A stretch of DNA of 64,000 nt, from assembly GCF_000626715.1 (NCBI RefSeq), contig NZ_AQRA01000005.1:310001-374000 (forward strand), given 5' to 3'. This DNA is from Aquimarina atlantica. Lineage in GTDB: Bacteria; Bacteroidota; Bacteroidia; Flavobacteriales; Flavobacteriaceae. This document shows positions 1 to 8,147 of the stretch, piece after piece. The position numbers and the translations under genes are program-made. How positions within the stretch are numbered: position 1 is the first letter of the stretch; every line of letters starts with the position of its first letter. A model generated the notes under the pieces. The model made no database searches. It was not told the origin of the DNA and worked only from the letters and a program-made list of their open reading frames with translations.

Positions 1-21
1 TTGCTTATACTCATATAACAT

Positions 22-840
22 TGTTAGTGACAATTTAAAAAAAATGATTGGTCATATAGGAACGATATTTATAATTGAAAGTTTAAAAAAAGGAGAACTT
101 AAAACAGGCTCTGAGTTGTATAATGATACTCTTGAAAAGCATTATAAGTATTATCCTGACATAAAGGATAAATTAATTTTCAGATTATTTGTTGTGGAGA
201 ACAGAAACGAATTCTTTGATTCTATTAATTACATTAAATATAATTGCAAAACTACCAAATTAGGAATATTGCTCCATTTAGAAATGCACGGTGGAAAAGA
301 CGCTGGATTACAATTATCAAATGAAGAAATCATTCATTGGAAAGAATTGACAGATTATTTGACCTATATAAACCTCGAAGCCTGTAATAAGCTATACATC
401 TGTATGGCTACTTGTTATGGGCGTTCCATTTATAATGCAATGGACTTAAAACAAACTAGTCCTTTTTGTGGTTATATTTCTGCCAGTAAACCTATCAAAC
501 CGATAGAAATCCTTGATGATTATAGGATTATTTATGAAAATATACTAGAATCACATAATTTAATAATGGCCTTTGAAAAACTTGAATCTAAAAACAAAAG
601 CTCTAGTTTTTTCTATAAAGATACCGATGCAGTTTTCAAAGAAGTTATGGAATTTACATTCGCACAAATCGAAAATAATGAAAATGCAAAAGAGGAATAT
701 TTTAAAGGAGTATATGATCAGTTAAAAGAAAATGAAATTAATCGAACAGAAATTGAAATACAGGAAGTTTATGAAATTGTAAAAAAGGACTTTGAGAATT
801 TATATTATCCAAAGTTTACATTAAAAAACTGTCACTAACA
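22..840. repeat. 11 bp inverted repeat flanking the first cassette gene
   Basis: TGTTAGTGACA at 22-32 and its exact reverse complement TGTCACTAACA at 830-840 bracket the caspase-like gene; the right copy contains its stop codon. Each half is itself nearly dyad-symmetric. This differs from the seam that begins at 863 and could be an older recombination or terminator element. Confidence 0.5.
44..838 (+). CDS. Caspase-like / CHAT-fold cysteine peptidase-like protein
   Basis: A 264-residue protein with no signal peptide, so probably cytosolic. The arrangement of a His-Gly motif (LEMHGG, His82) followed about 40 residues later by a hydrophobic strand ending in Cys-Tyr-Gly (ICMATCYG, Cys124) matches the His/Cys dyad of the caspase/CHAT clan. 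The family cleaves proteins and is often used as a death or defence effector in bacteria; no substrate is visible here. The C-terminal third is helical and charged, possibly a regulatory or oligomerising tail. It is the first complete gene of the seam-linked array, flanked by an 11 bp inverted repeat. The fold assignment rests on motif reading only. Confidence 0.65.
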   Translation: MIGHIGTIFIIESLKKGELKTGSELYNDTLEKHYKYYPDIKDKLIFRLFVVENRNEFFDSINYIKYNCKTTKLGILLHLEMHGGKDAGLQLSNEEIIHWKELTDYLTYINLEACNKLYICMATCYGRSIYNAMDLKQTSPFCGYISASKPIKPIEILDDYRIIYENILESHNLIMAFEKLESKNKSSSFFYKDTDAVFKEVMEFTFAQIENNENAKEEYFKGVYDQLKENEINRTEIEIQEVYEIVKKDFENLYYPKFTLKNCH

Positions 841-924
841 TTAGATTATAAAATGAAACATTAAAAGTCCAATAAAACGATTTTTATATGAGAAATAAAT
901 TTGTTATAATAACTAGATAAAAGA

Positions 925-1950
925 ATGGATATAATCCTTGACACAAACATTTTCAGAAGCGATTTATTCTTCAATTCCAAGGACTTTGATATTTTGAGAG
1001 ATTATTTGCATAAAACAGACTCTCGTTTTGTTTTACCACAGATTATAATTGAAGAACTCACAGGACTTTACAAAAGAACTTTAGATGAAAATCAAAGAAA
1101 TTATAATAAAGCTCGCAAGAACTTAAACCAAGGTTTAAATTATGAATTGGTTGATGAATTGAATATTAATTGTGACGAAGAGGTTAAAAAATACATCGAT
1201 TTTGTTTACAATAAATTAGGACGAAAAGAAGAAAAGAATATACCTTACAAAAACGAATATTTACCAGAAATAGTAAAACGAGCTATAAACAAACAAAAAC
1301 CCTTTAAAGACGAAGATAAAGGCTTTAGAGATTCAATAATATGGCTTACTATTTTAGATTATTGCCAGGGATGTCACGAAAAACAAATCACATTTATAAG
1401 CAATAACCCAAAAGACTTTGGTGATATAAAAGACCCAACTGAATTACATTACAACCTAAAAAAGGAATGTCAAGATTTAGGAATAAGGGTAAATTACTTT
1501 CGAACTATTAAAGATTTTATAGAAAAACATTCTAAGAAAATTGATCTTTTTGATCATGATTGGATTACAGACAACCTTGATTTCGAATGGCTATCCGATG
1601 TAATTTGCGATGAAATAAATGATAGTAATAACTATAGCATAATATCTTGGTATGAGTATAAGAAAGAAAAAGAAAGTACAGGCAATTATAGAATTTTAAG
1701 AGCTATTCCTTATGATCAAGATGACCTCTTTATTTATGAAATGATAAATGGTTCGTTGATTATAAACTTTACTGTAAGTGCAGAAATTGAAACTGAATTT
1801 GAATATTATGAATATGATTATTACGGTTCCAAGGAATTTAGGAATGTTCATAACGAAACTACCTATTTGAGAGGAAAATTTCACATAGGATTGGTCTATC
1901 AAAATAATGAAATCAAAGAAATTGAATTATCTGATCATGAATTAATTTAA
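925..1950 (+). CDS. PIN-domain protein (DUF4935-like), putative ribonuclease
   Basis: A 341-residue protein that starts MDIILDTNIF, the first PIN strand with the metal-binding Asp6. Later motifs fit the family: GFRDSIIWL near residues 133-141 and FISNNPKDF near 156-164, giving the acidic set needed for metal-dependent RNA cleavage. The C-terminal half (from about residue 200) is an acidic, tyrosine-rich extension of unknown role. PIN proteins act as toxin or RNA-processing nucleases; no antitoxin partner is obvious next door. The ATG lies 43 bp past the seam at 863-881, a longer leader than most cassettes have. Confidence 0.75.
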   Translation: MDIILDTNIFRSDLFFNSKDFDILRDYLHKTDSRFVLPQIIIEELTGLYKRTLDENQRNYNKARKNLNQGLNYELVDELNINCDEEVKKYIDFVYNKLGRKEEKNIPYKNEYLPEIVKRAINKQKPFKDEDKGFRDSIIWLTILDYCQGCHEKQITFISNNPKDFGDIKDPTELHYNLKKECQDLGIRVNYFRTIKDFIEKHSKKIDLFDHDWITDNLDFEWLSDVICDEINDSNNYSIISWYEYKKEKESTGNYRILRAIPYDQDDLFIYEMINGSLIINFTVSAEIETEFEYYEYDYYGSKEFRNVHNETTYLRGKFHIGLVYQNNEIKEIELSDHELI

Positions 1951-1992
1951 AAAATTTGATTATCAATAATCTAAGTTTAATAAATCTATTAT

Positions 1993-2298
1993 ATGTACGT
2001 AAAATATAGCAATATTCGATTGGGGTCAAAGCGAAAAAATTATTTAAAAGAAAAGGAATTAAGTAGCAATATAAGATCTTTGAAAAGGGACATTCAGGAG
2101 ACACTAAATGAGGAATATAGTGGTGAGTTCAAAGAAATAGAGCTTACTGTTATAAAACCGAGTCGTGGATTAACACCAAAGTTCAATATGGACAATATTA
2201 GAGATAAAGAAATAAGAAAAATACTTAAGGCAAATTTTGGTGATAATTTAAGAAAATTGACAACGGAAGAAATTCAAAACAACCTTTGTAATTACTAA
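1993..2298 (+). CDS. Hypothetical 101-residue basic protein
   Basis: Family not recognised. The protein is Lys/Arg-rich with predicted helices and no signal peptide or membrane segment. Its start codon lies just past a degenerate seam (1972-1989), and its stop is followed within a few bases by the next seam (2303-2321), so it fills one cassette unit exactly. That placement is the best evidence that it is a real gene. Confidence 0.55.
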   Translation: MYVKYSNIRLGSKRKNYLKEKELSSNIRSLKRDIQETLNEEYSGEFKEIELTVIKPSRGLTPKFNMDNIRDKEIRKILKANFGDNLRKLTTEEIQNNLCNY

Positions 2299-2322
2299 TG
2301 TCAAAAGTTCAAATAAACGATT

Positions 2323-3246
2323 ATGTTTGATTTCAATTTAATAATTCAAGAAGCAGAAAAAATGACTAGTTTTTGGTCTTTTTCTCAAAATTGGTTTGAT
2401 ATACTTTCTCTTGTTTTAACAATATTAAGCTTATGGTTAGCATACTTCCTTGGAGAACGAGGTTACAGAAGAGATAAAAAAGATAAAGCCAAAGAGCAGA
2501 AGGAACTTATTAAATCTGAAGTTAAACTTTTTGAAAACAATTTAGGGCAATTAAATCTAGCCATAGATGGGCAATTGAAAGGGCTCAAAGAATACAAAGA
2601 AAAGCAAAATTTCAGTTTAGAATTTAATCCAGATATACAAGTCGATTTCTTAAAATTTATAGATGTAAAACATATTTATGAAGCTATCGGATTTAAGAAA
2701 GAAGATGGTATAGGAAAAGTAAATAGCCTTTTTGCAGCACTATACTCTTTAAACGATTTTCGGCATTCTTTGAGGGATTCCGTAAGGACATATATTTCTA
2801 GATACATTACCTTAGAAAAAAGATTCTATTTATACAGAAAGCTAATGTATAGAATGTTCCACGAAATTAGTAATAGAAGAGCAATAGATGTTTTACGAAG
2901 TCCTCAAGGTTTTCAAATCAACTTTGGACATAATGAATTTGCAGAAAAGTATTTTCATCACGTCCAAGCCGTTTTGTCTAATCCGGATTTATTAAATGAA
3001 AACCAGGTGGTTATTAGGGAAAAGTTAATCGAACTGTTTATCATACCACTTATCGAAATAACTAAACAATATATTCCTGTTGATGAAGATGCTATTGAGG
3101 TTTCAGATGTAACTAATGAGGTAAATGCTGCTTGGATAGACATGGAAATAGTTACAAAAGCTCATTTTGAAGAAATTGAAGGGCATATAAATAGCTTAGA
3201 AAAAGTAAAAACAGAAATTACAACATTTTTAGATTTGAAGAAATAG
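2323..3246 (+). CDS. Membrane-anchored coiled-coil protein of unknown function
   Basis: A 307-residue protein. After about 20 residues there is one hydrophobic helix (FDILSLVLTILSLWLAYFLG, roughly residues 25-44), then a strongly charged helical region rich in Lys and Glu that probably forms a coiled coil, and a long soluble helical C-terminus. It probably sits in the inner membrane with a cytosolic domain. The ATG comes two bases after the seam at 2303-2321. No catalytic motif is seen. The length and single anchor resemble membrane-linked effector proteins of defence cassettes, but this is inference. Confidence 0.6.
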   Translation: MFDFNLIIQEAEKMTSFWSFSQNWFDILSLVLTILSLWLAYFLGERGYRRDKKDKAKEQKELIKSEVKLFENNLGQLNLAIDGQLKGLKEYKEKQNFSLEFNPDIQVDFLKFIDVKHIYEAIGFKKEDGIGKVNSLFAALYSLNDFRHSLRDSVRTYISRYITLEKRFYLYRKLMYRMFHEISNRRAIDVLRSPQGFQINFGHNEFAEKYFHHVQAVLSNPDLLNENQVVIREKLIELFIIPLIEITKQYIPVDEDAIEVSDVTNEVNAAWIDMEIVTKAHFEEIEGHINSLEKVKTEITTFLDLKK

Positions 3247-3254
3247 AATAAACA

Positions 3255-3297
3255 TTACGGATCTCAAGCCGGAAATGCTTTCCGTGCGAGATAGTAA
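3255..3297. repeat. attC-like imperfect hairpin abutting a seam
   Basis: TTAC (3255-3258) pairs with GTAA (3294-3297), ATCTC (3261-3265) with GAGAT (3288-3292), GC with GC, and CGGAAA (3270-3275) with TTTCCG (3279-3284), around a 3-base loop. Bulged bases lie on one side (AA at 3266-3267) and the other (T at 3285). The seam follows at 3301. Imperfect pairing with extrahelical bases is how integron attC sites are built; an ordinary terminator would have a cleaner stem and a U-run. Confidence 0.55.
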
Positions 3298-3317
3298 ACT
3301 AAAAGTTCAATAAACCG

Positions 3318-3659
3318 ATGAAAAAACTCTTAGGTGCTGTTATTATTTTCATTGTGTGTCTATTCATAATTGTCTCTATATATTTGATGTTTTTTGAACA
3401 AAAAGAAGTGGATTATAAATATATATTACCTATTTGCTTATATATAGGTATTGGTTATTTAGGGATAAAACTTTATCGGAATAAAAACAGTTTTAATTTT
3501 GATTGGGGTGAATTCGGGTTAGTCAACTTAATTCTTGCAATAGTTTTTCTTGGTATTGGAATAGTGGGTACAATCGAGGAATATACCGCAGCACAGATAA
3601 CAGGGTATATTGGTGCTGCCAAGTTTATGTTTTCTTTTATTAGAGGTTTTTTTGATTAA
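3318..3659 (+). CDS. Small multi-pass membrane protein
   Basis: A 113-residue, very hydrophobic protein. Three or four membrane segments are visible: residues 4-26, about 35-52, about 66-87 and a weaker C-terminal one. Family not recognised. The start ATG is part of the seam itself (ACCGATG), which fixes it. The 163 bp between its stop and the next gene holds a perfect dyad (GGTGAAATTTCACC) and no other gene. Confidence 0.55.
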   Translation: MKKLLGAVIIFIVCLFIIVSIYLMFFEQKEVDYKYILPICLYIGIGYLGIKLYRNKNSFNFDWGEFGLVNLILAIVFLGIGIVGTIEEYTAAQITGYIGAAKFMFSFIRGFFD

Positions 3660-3822
3660 AACCTTTATAGATACCTGTTGTTAATTACAAGAGGAGATGA
3701 TAAGTTTCATTAGTTAATGATAAAATTACAGAAGGATTTGGTGAAATTTCACCTATTTAATTTAGAGCTGATTACATAATTATGTCAATGCAAAATTAAA
3801 GTATAATAAAACGATTATAAAT

Positions 3823-4089
3823 ATGAAGAATTTAAGAAAAGTATATATCACGGAAATATTGGCCAAATATGAGAAACACGAGCCTGAAAAATTTGAAGGA
3901 TATTTCCACAAGTGGTTCGATGGTATAAACCAACATTCTGAAAGACCGGAACAAATTGCAATAATAGAATTACAAGATGGAACAATAAGAGAATGTGCAC
4001 TACATTCTTATTCATTAAAATTTCAAACTCAAGAAGAAATCCAGAAAGAAGATTTAAAAGGTTGGGGTGGAGACCCTACTATAAATTAA
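3823..4089 (+). CDS. Hypothetical 88-residue protein
   Basis: Family not recognised. It is small and soluble, with a central strand pair (residues about 44-65, containing QIAIIELQDGTIREC) and an acidic C-terminus ending in a Gly-rich turn. The ATG lies eight bases past the seam at 3798-3815. It may be a small immunity or binding protein given its size, but nothing in the sequence proves that. Confidence 0.5.
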   Translation: MKNLRKVYITEILAKYEKHEPEKFEGYFHKWFDGINQHSERPEQIAIIELQDGTIRECALHSYSLKFQTQEEIQKEDLKGWGGDPTIN

Positions 4090-4104
4090 ATGTACAAGTA
4101 ATCG

Positions 4105-4668
4105 ATGAGTGAACATTCAAAAACCTATAAAGATCCAGAGGAGTTTAGAAATGCAAATTTAGCATTATTGGGCTTTCAAAAGCGTCACAACGTTATTCGT
4201 AAAGATTACCAATTGCTCTTGAACATAACCGAGACATTTCAAGGAGAAGAAGAAAAATTTAATTCGCTTTATAGAGCTTCTTTGAAAGGTTTTTTTTCTT
4301 TGATTGAATCAGATATTTTCGGGTTGAATCAAGTTGATAAATATGAAGCTTATGATGACAAACACCGTTTCGAAGACAGGTTTAAAAAGACGTTTAAAAG
4401 AATTTGTCAAACATGGAGTAAGGAGGAAATAATTCAACAATATCTTGATTCTAAGTACAGCAAGTTAAAGTCTATTAAAAATAAACGTGATAAATTGGTT
4501 CATCCAAAGGATACGGGCGATATTATAGTAGCTTCTAAAGAAGAATTCATTGAACTTAAGTTTGCTTTTGATGATTATAACGAAATGCTACATTCCATTA
4601 TGAATAATTTTTTCATTGATATTAATGTTAAAGATTTGAATGAGATTAAAGATTTATTTAAAAAATAA
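4105..4668 (+). CDS. HEPN-like protein with RX4H motif
   Basis: A 187-residue, all-helical soluble protein. Near the C-terminal helices it has KNKRDKLVHPK, with Arg128 and His133 spaced as the RX4-6H catalytic motif of HEPN ribonucleases. Members cleave RNA in toxin-antitoxin and abortive-infection systems or serve as nucleotidyltransferase partners. No MNT-type antitoxin is adjacent. The start codon is embedded in a shortened seam (ATCGATG). Further HEPN-type genes lie later in the array. The call rests on the motif and helical pattern. Confidence 0.55.
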   Translation: MSEHSKTYKDPEEFRNANLALLGFQKRHNVIRKDYQLLLNITETFQGEEEKFNSLYRASLKGFFSLIESDIFGLNQVDKYEAYDDKHRFEDRFKKTFKRICQTWSKEEIIQQYLDSKYSKLKSIKNKRDKLVHPKDTGDIIVASKEEFIELKFAFDDYNEMLHSIMNNFFIDINVKDLNEIKDLFKK

Positions 4669-4713
4669 CACTTTAGACACTTAAACACCAAAAGTTCAAT
4701 AAAACGATAAATT

Positions 4714-4968
4714 ATGGAAGAATTAATTTTACAAAATGGGTTATATACACTAGATTCTAATTTCCTATTTCATAAATCCTACAATAGCTATTATATAGAA
4801 AAAGAATATGGTTATTGTGTGTTTCACATGATTTCTGATTCAGAAGACGTAGACTTTTCTATACTTGATAAAAAAGGAAATGTTATAACCCATATTCCTT
4901 GGATAAATAAGATTGTAACACGAGATAATTGGGAGGATTTTATTGGTAGAAATGCTACTTCTCACTAA
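4714..4968 (+). CDS. Hypothetical 84-residue protein
   Basis: Family not recognised. A small, aromatic-rich protein (Tyr and Phe) without signal peptide or membrane helix. A seam at 4690-4708 precedes it, with the ATG five bases on, and another seam follows the stop at 4985. The tidy fit between seams supports a real cassette gene. Confidence 0.5.
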   Translation: MEELILQNGLYTLDSNFLFHKSYNSYYIEKEYGYCVFHMISDSEDVDFSILDKKGNVITHIPWINKIVTRDNWEDFIGRNATSH

Positions 4969-5016
4969 TTATGATAAATGAATTAAAAGTTTAAATAAAC
5001 GATAAAAAACCAAAAA

Positions 5017-5265
5017 ATGAATAAAACAGAATTCATAAAAGCAAAGATAGAAGACGATACCTTACATTATAAGTCAGAAAAAGTATTTGAGGAAGTTTCT
5101 AAAGTAATAGAACGGAATAACATTGATGGATATAAAGTGGTATCTGTAACTCCTTTAATATCTGGTTATAATAATCACTCCGATGATGAAAATCAGTCTT
5201 ATGGATATGGGTTTAGTTATACTAGCGGCGTAATAATTGTTTTTGAAAAAATTAATGAAATCTAA
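5017..5265 (+). CDS. DUF4177-like small protein
   Basis: An 82-residue protein. The segment DGYKVVSVTPLISGYN followed by YGYGFSYTSGVIIVFEK matches the beta-rich pattern of the DUF4177 family, in which a Gly-Trp/Tyr-x-Val strand precedes a closing hydrophobic strand. The function of the family is unknown. The stop codon TAA lies inside the next seam (5257-5274), and the next ATG follows seven bases later, so two cassettes share one junction. Confidence 0.55.
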   Translation: MNKTEFIKAKIEDDTLHYKSEKVFEEVSKVIERNNIDGYKVVSVTPLISGYNNHSDDENQSYGYGFSYTSGVIIVFEKINEI

Positions 5266-5272
5266 ATAAACG

Positions 5273-5506
5273 ATGGCGAACTTAGAATTTACTCCGTTTT
5301 TACCACAAGAAAATGTTCCTGAAAGATTTAGTGAATTTAGGAAACTCGCGAGTAGTAATAAAGAGTTACAAGATGTAAAGGGAGAAATAGTATTTAATTA
5401 TGTGAGTCAATATAAACAATTTGATATTGAGAAAAACACAACAAATATTTCGTACAAAAGATTAAGAGAAATATTTGACAACGAACATCTAAACTTTATT
5501 ATTTGA
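5273..5506 (+). CDS. Hypothetical 77-residue protein
   Basis: Family not recognised. A soluble, charged protein with helices likely in the middle. The start ATG is the last part of seam 5257-5274 and directly follows the stop of the previous gene. Another seam (5512-5529) begins five bases after its own stop. Confidence 0.5.
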   Translation: MANLEFTPFLPQENVPERFSEFRKLASSNKELQDVKGEIVFNYVSQYKQFDIEKNTTNISYKRLREIFDNEHLNFII

Positions 5507-5527
5507 CAATTAAAGTTCAATAAAACG

Positions 5528-6115
5528 ATGAAAAAAATCTTGATAGTTCTGTCTTTTCCGTTACTAATCTGTTGTGTTACTGAATCAACACATCAGACAT
5601 TAAAAGAGGAGTTAATCAAAATGACAACAGAAAGGGATAGTATTTATAAACTTGCTATTCAGGGTACTTTAGACACCATTGTAAAGGACTATCCTCAGAT
5701 TGACATATTCGGTGAATATAATGGTATTAAAGACACAACAAAAGAAAAAATATGGCAACGGCTACCTATTAAGGCCTATAGGGAACTTAAAGAAATTGAA
5801 AAAATAATAGATGAACACTTTATTAATAAGGAAAAGAACCAAGGTAGTATTAAGAATACATTTAATTATGATGAACAAACAGCATTGAAATATATACAAG
5901 ACTGGTATAATTTTTATAATGCGGGTTATATTTATAAAAACCCAAAAATCCGAAGAAACGGTCAAAACTCATTTATGGTTTCTCTACAAGAAACAAATAA
6001 AAGCGGAAATGGTAGGGATTTAAATGGAAAACCTATATATACTTGGTTTGACAGAGTTTATACTCTTACAATTAAAGAGAATGGAAATTATGATTTTAAG
6101 CTATTACGAAAATAA
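5528..6115 (+). CDS. Lipoprotein of unknown function
   Basis: A 195-residue protein that begins MKKILIVLSFPLLICCV, a short lipoprotein signal with Cys at residues 15-16, so it is exported and lipid-anchored. The mature part begins helical and acidic (residues 20-60) and ends in beta strands (SFMVSLQETN and a Trp-Phe-Asp-Arg-Val-Tyr strand). The start ATG is within the seam. No enzyme motif is visible. Confidence 0.6.
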   Translation: MKKILIVLSFPLLICCVTESTHQTLKEELIKMTTERDSIYKLAIQGTLDTIVKDYPQIDIFGEYNGIKDTTKEKIWQRLPIKAYRELKEIEKIIDEHFINKEKNQGSIKNTFNYDEQTALKYIQDWYNFYNAGYIYKNPKIRRNGQNSFMVSLQETNKSGNGRDLNGKPIYTWFDRVYTLTIKENGNYDFKLLRK

Positions 6116-6137
6116 AAAGTCTAAAAAAACGATAGAT

Positions 6138-6638
6138 ATGAAGAATATTACAATAACAGTAAGTCTATTAATAAGTTTTTTAGCTTACAGCCAAAACAAT
6201 AAGAAGATAGATAGTTTAGGAATTAAGCTAGATTATCTTTATAGTCAGGTAGATGAATTAAAAGAACAAATTAATTCCGAAATTAAAAAGAATGGGTATT
6301 TAATTGAAGTCGAAAAAAAATATAGCTTTTCAAAGCTTTTATTGAAAGATAAAAAGTATGGAAAGGCAATTGATACTATAAAAGTTGGAGATTCAATCAA
6401 AGTTCTTAATAAAGAAATTGGGGTGTACAAAGTTGTATACAACGGAAAAACTGGATTTGTTGATGTATCAGACTTAAAAATAAGTGAGAGTTCTATCTTA
6501 AATAATTTAGAATATAATTCTTACTCTTCTGGCAGTGGGTCAATACGTTCATCTGGATCAACATATGTAAAAGGGCATTACAGAAAGACTAAATCAGGAA
6601 AGAGAGTTTATGTAAAAGGTCACAGAAGAAAAAATTAA
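6138..6638 (+). CDS. Secreted SH3-like domain protein
   Basis: About 166 residues from the ATG at 6138. That start gives a clean signal peptide (MKNITITVSLLISFLAYSQ) directly after the seam 6115-6133; longer in-frame starts would read back into the previous gene. A coiled stretch follows, then a bacterial SH3-like fold (about residues 80-120, with VGDSIKV...GVYKVVYNGKTGFVDVSDL), often used to bind cell-wall peptides. The C-terminus holds two copies of a basic YVKGHxRK unit, reminiscent of the repeat tails of some Bacteroidetes surface proteins. Confidence 0.65.
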   Translation: MKNITITVSLLISFLAYSQNNKKIDSLGIKLDYLYSQVDELKEQINSEIKKNGYLIEVEKKYSFSKLLLKDKKYGKAIDTIKVGDSIKVLNKEIGVYKVVYNGKTGFVDVSDLKISESSILNNLEYNSYSSGSGSIRSSGSTYVKGHYRKTKSGKRVYVKGHRRKN

Positions 6639-6700
6639 AAGTCTAAATAAACGATAAATTGTATTTTTATTATAACTTGACTTAATATGCAAACTTCACA

Positions 6701-7531
6701 ATGATTGGAATAAATAGCATATATAAACAACATAAACTGATTTATCTTGACACAAATGTTATAAGTAATATTTGTAAAAAAGGGGATTTGATTAATAAGT
6801 TTATTACAAAATACCCTATTAATGAAAAGTACCTTCTTTGCTTTAGCACTTATACTTTATATGAGATAGCAAAAAACAAAACTCTGTATAAGGACTTCAA
6901 AAAATTCTACTCGATTTACCCATGTGTATTGGTAATTTCATATTTCCCTTTAGGAGTTAAGGAAATCGATCTAATAGCAGGAGATGTGGCGTTTGTAAAT
7001 CCAATTCTACTCTCCCCCCAAGGAATAAAAGTTAATAGTGAAGTATTTAACCCAAACTCCCTTGACATTCTATTAGAGAAGCCAGAGGTAAAAAGTGCAT
7101 TTATAAATGTTGATCGTTACACAACAGATTTCTATAATGAAGTTATATCTGTTTTAGATAAACCTGAATTTAATCACATTAATAAGGAATATATCAAAAA
7201 CAAGAAAGGTGATTTTGTTCGAGCATTTATGAGGTATGAACTGAAGTATCGGTTCTTGAATGGTCAAAATGTGAAAGTTGACAAGAAAAAATTGAAACAA
7301 ATAAAATCATTGGATGTCCTAGCACATGCTATTTTTTATAAGTTCTTCTCAGATGGAACACGTAAAATAGAGCAATCCGACATAATAGATATTCTAATTA
7401 TGACTACCACACCTTACGTTCACACTTTTATCTCAGAAAATAATGCAATTGATATATTGAAAAAAATAAAAAAACAAACAACTGTGATAAATGGACTCAA
7501 TCTCCAGACATTGTCAGATATTCAAAACTAA
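6701..7531 (+). CDS. PIN-like domain protein, putative ribonuclease
   Basis: A 276-residue protein. LIYLDTNVISNICKKGD places the first PIN acidic residue at Asp17. A later helix with DVLAHAIFYKF and an IIDILIMTTTPYVHTFISEN segment matches the last PIN strand, where an Asp and a Ser/Thr usually complete the metal site. It is not close in sequence to the PIN protein at 925. It is probably an RNase effector. The stop is followed by a region with an attC-like hairpin. Confidence 0.6.
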   Translation: MIGINSIYKQHKLIYLDTNVISNICKKGDLINKFITKYPINEKYLLCFSTYTLYEIAKNKTLYKDFKKFYSIYPCVLVISYFPLGVKEIDLIAGDVAFVNPILLSPQGIKVNSEVFNPNSLDILLEKPEVKSAFINVDRYTTDFYNEVISVLDKPEFNHINKEYIKNKKGDFVRAFMRYELKYRFLNGQNVKVDKKKLKQIKSLDVLAHAIFYKFFSDGTRKIEQSDIIDILIMTTTPYVHTFISENNAIDILKKIKKQTTVINGLNLQTLSDIQN

Positions 7532-7559
7532 ACTATTGAGAATCAAAAATAAAAAAACA

Positions 7560-7621
7560 TAACAATTTGTGTATTGCATATGCTACCTTCAGCAGGCAAG
7601 CGCAACATACAAGAGACGTTA
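7560..7621. repeat. attC-like 62 bp site next to a seam
   Basis: The element is bounded by TAAC (7560-7563) and GTTA (7618-7621). Inside, TTTGTGTATTGC (7566-7577) pairs with GCAACATACAAG (7602-7613) at 9 of 12 positions, with two of the other three positions being G-T. Length, TAAC/GTTA termini and imperfect pairing resemble an integron attC. It touches the seam at 7621-7639. Confidence 0.5.
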
Positions 7622-7637
7622 AAAGTTCAATGAAACT

Positions 7638-7829
7638 ATGAAATTATATAAATGTGAATGCCAGAATAGTTCTGGAAAAACTCTTAAAGGAATGAATGTA
7701 GAAGTTATAACTTCTATAGGAGATCCAAAATCCGAAGATATTAAAAAAGCAGTGGAGCGTAAATATGGAGTTTCACTTAGCAGTCTTTCTATAAACTTAA
7801 ACCAATGGGATTGTATACTAATCTCTTAA
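7638..7829 (+). CDS. Hypothetical 63-residue protein
   Basis: A small soluble protein of unknown family with a beta-alpha-beta look: KLYKCECQN, a variable turn, then VEVITS and a helix KKAVERKYG. The two early cysteines could bind metal, but there is no second pair. The start ATG is part of the seam 7621-7639. Confidence 0.5.
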   Translation: MKLYKCECQNSSGKTLKGMNVEVITSIGDPKSEDIKKAVERKYGVSLSSLSINLNQWDCILIS

Positions 7830-7856
7830 ATAATAAAACTCAATAAATTGATTAAT

Positions 7857-8132
7857 ATGTGGGCCATAAACGAAAAATTTGTAGATTATTCTCATCCTCA
7901 AGAAAAGGATAGTGTATTTTTAAACCCTAACCAAACAATGAATCCTCAAGTAATAGAATATCCGATTATTTGGAAAGGATTTGTGGGTAGCGAAGAAGTT
8001 GAAATTATCCAAAAAGGACAAGGAGCACATTTAGATCTTCATTTTATATTTAAAAAATTCCCAGAACGATATAATCATATAAAACCTGATATAATTAATT
8101 GGATTCATAAGTATCTAAGAATTCTAAACTAA
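7857..8132 (+). CDS. Hypothetical 91-residue protein
   Basis: Family not recognised. The ATG at 7857 lies just past the seam 7835-7852; a TTG at 7848 inside the seam is the alternative start. It is rich in aromatic residues and prolines (YPIIWKGF), soluble, with no signal peptide. The next seam starts one base before its stop codon ends. Confidence 0.45.
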   Translation: MWAINEKFVDYSHPQEKDSVFLNPNQTMNPQVIEYPIIWKGFVGSEEVEIIQKGQGAHLDLHFIFKKFPERYNHIKPDIINWIHKYLRILN

Positions 8133-8147
8133 AAGTTTAATAAAGCG

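Noticed and set aside
3660..3797. Possible gene between 3660 and 3797
   Set aside because: All frames are broken by stops; only a short dyad is present.
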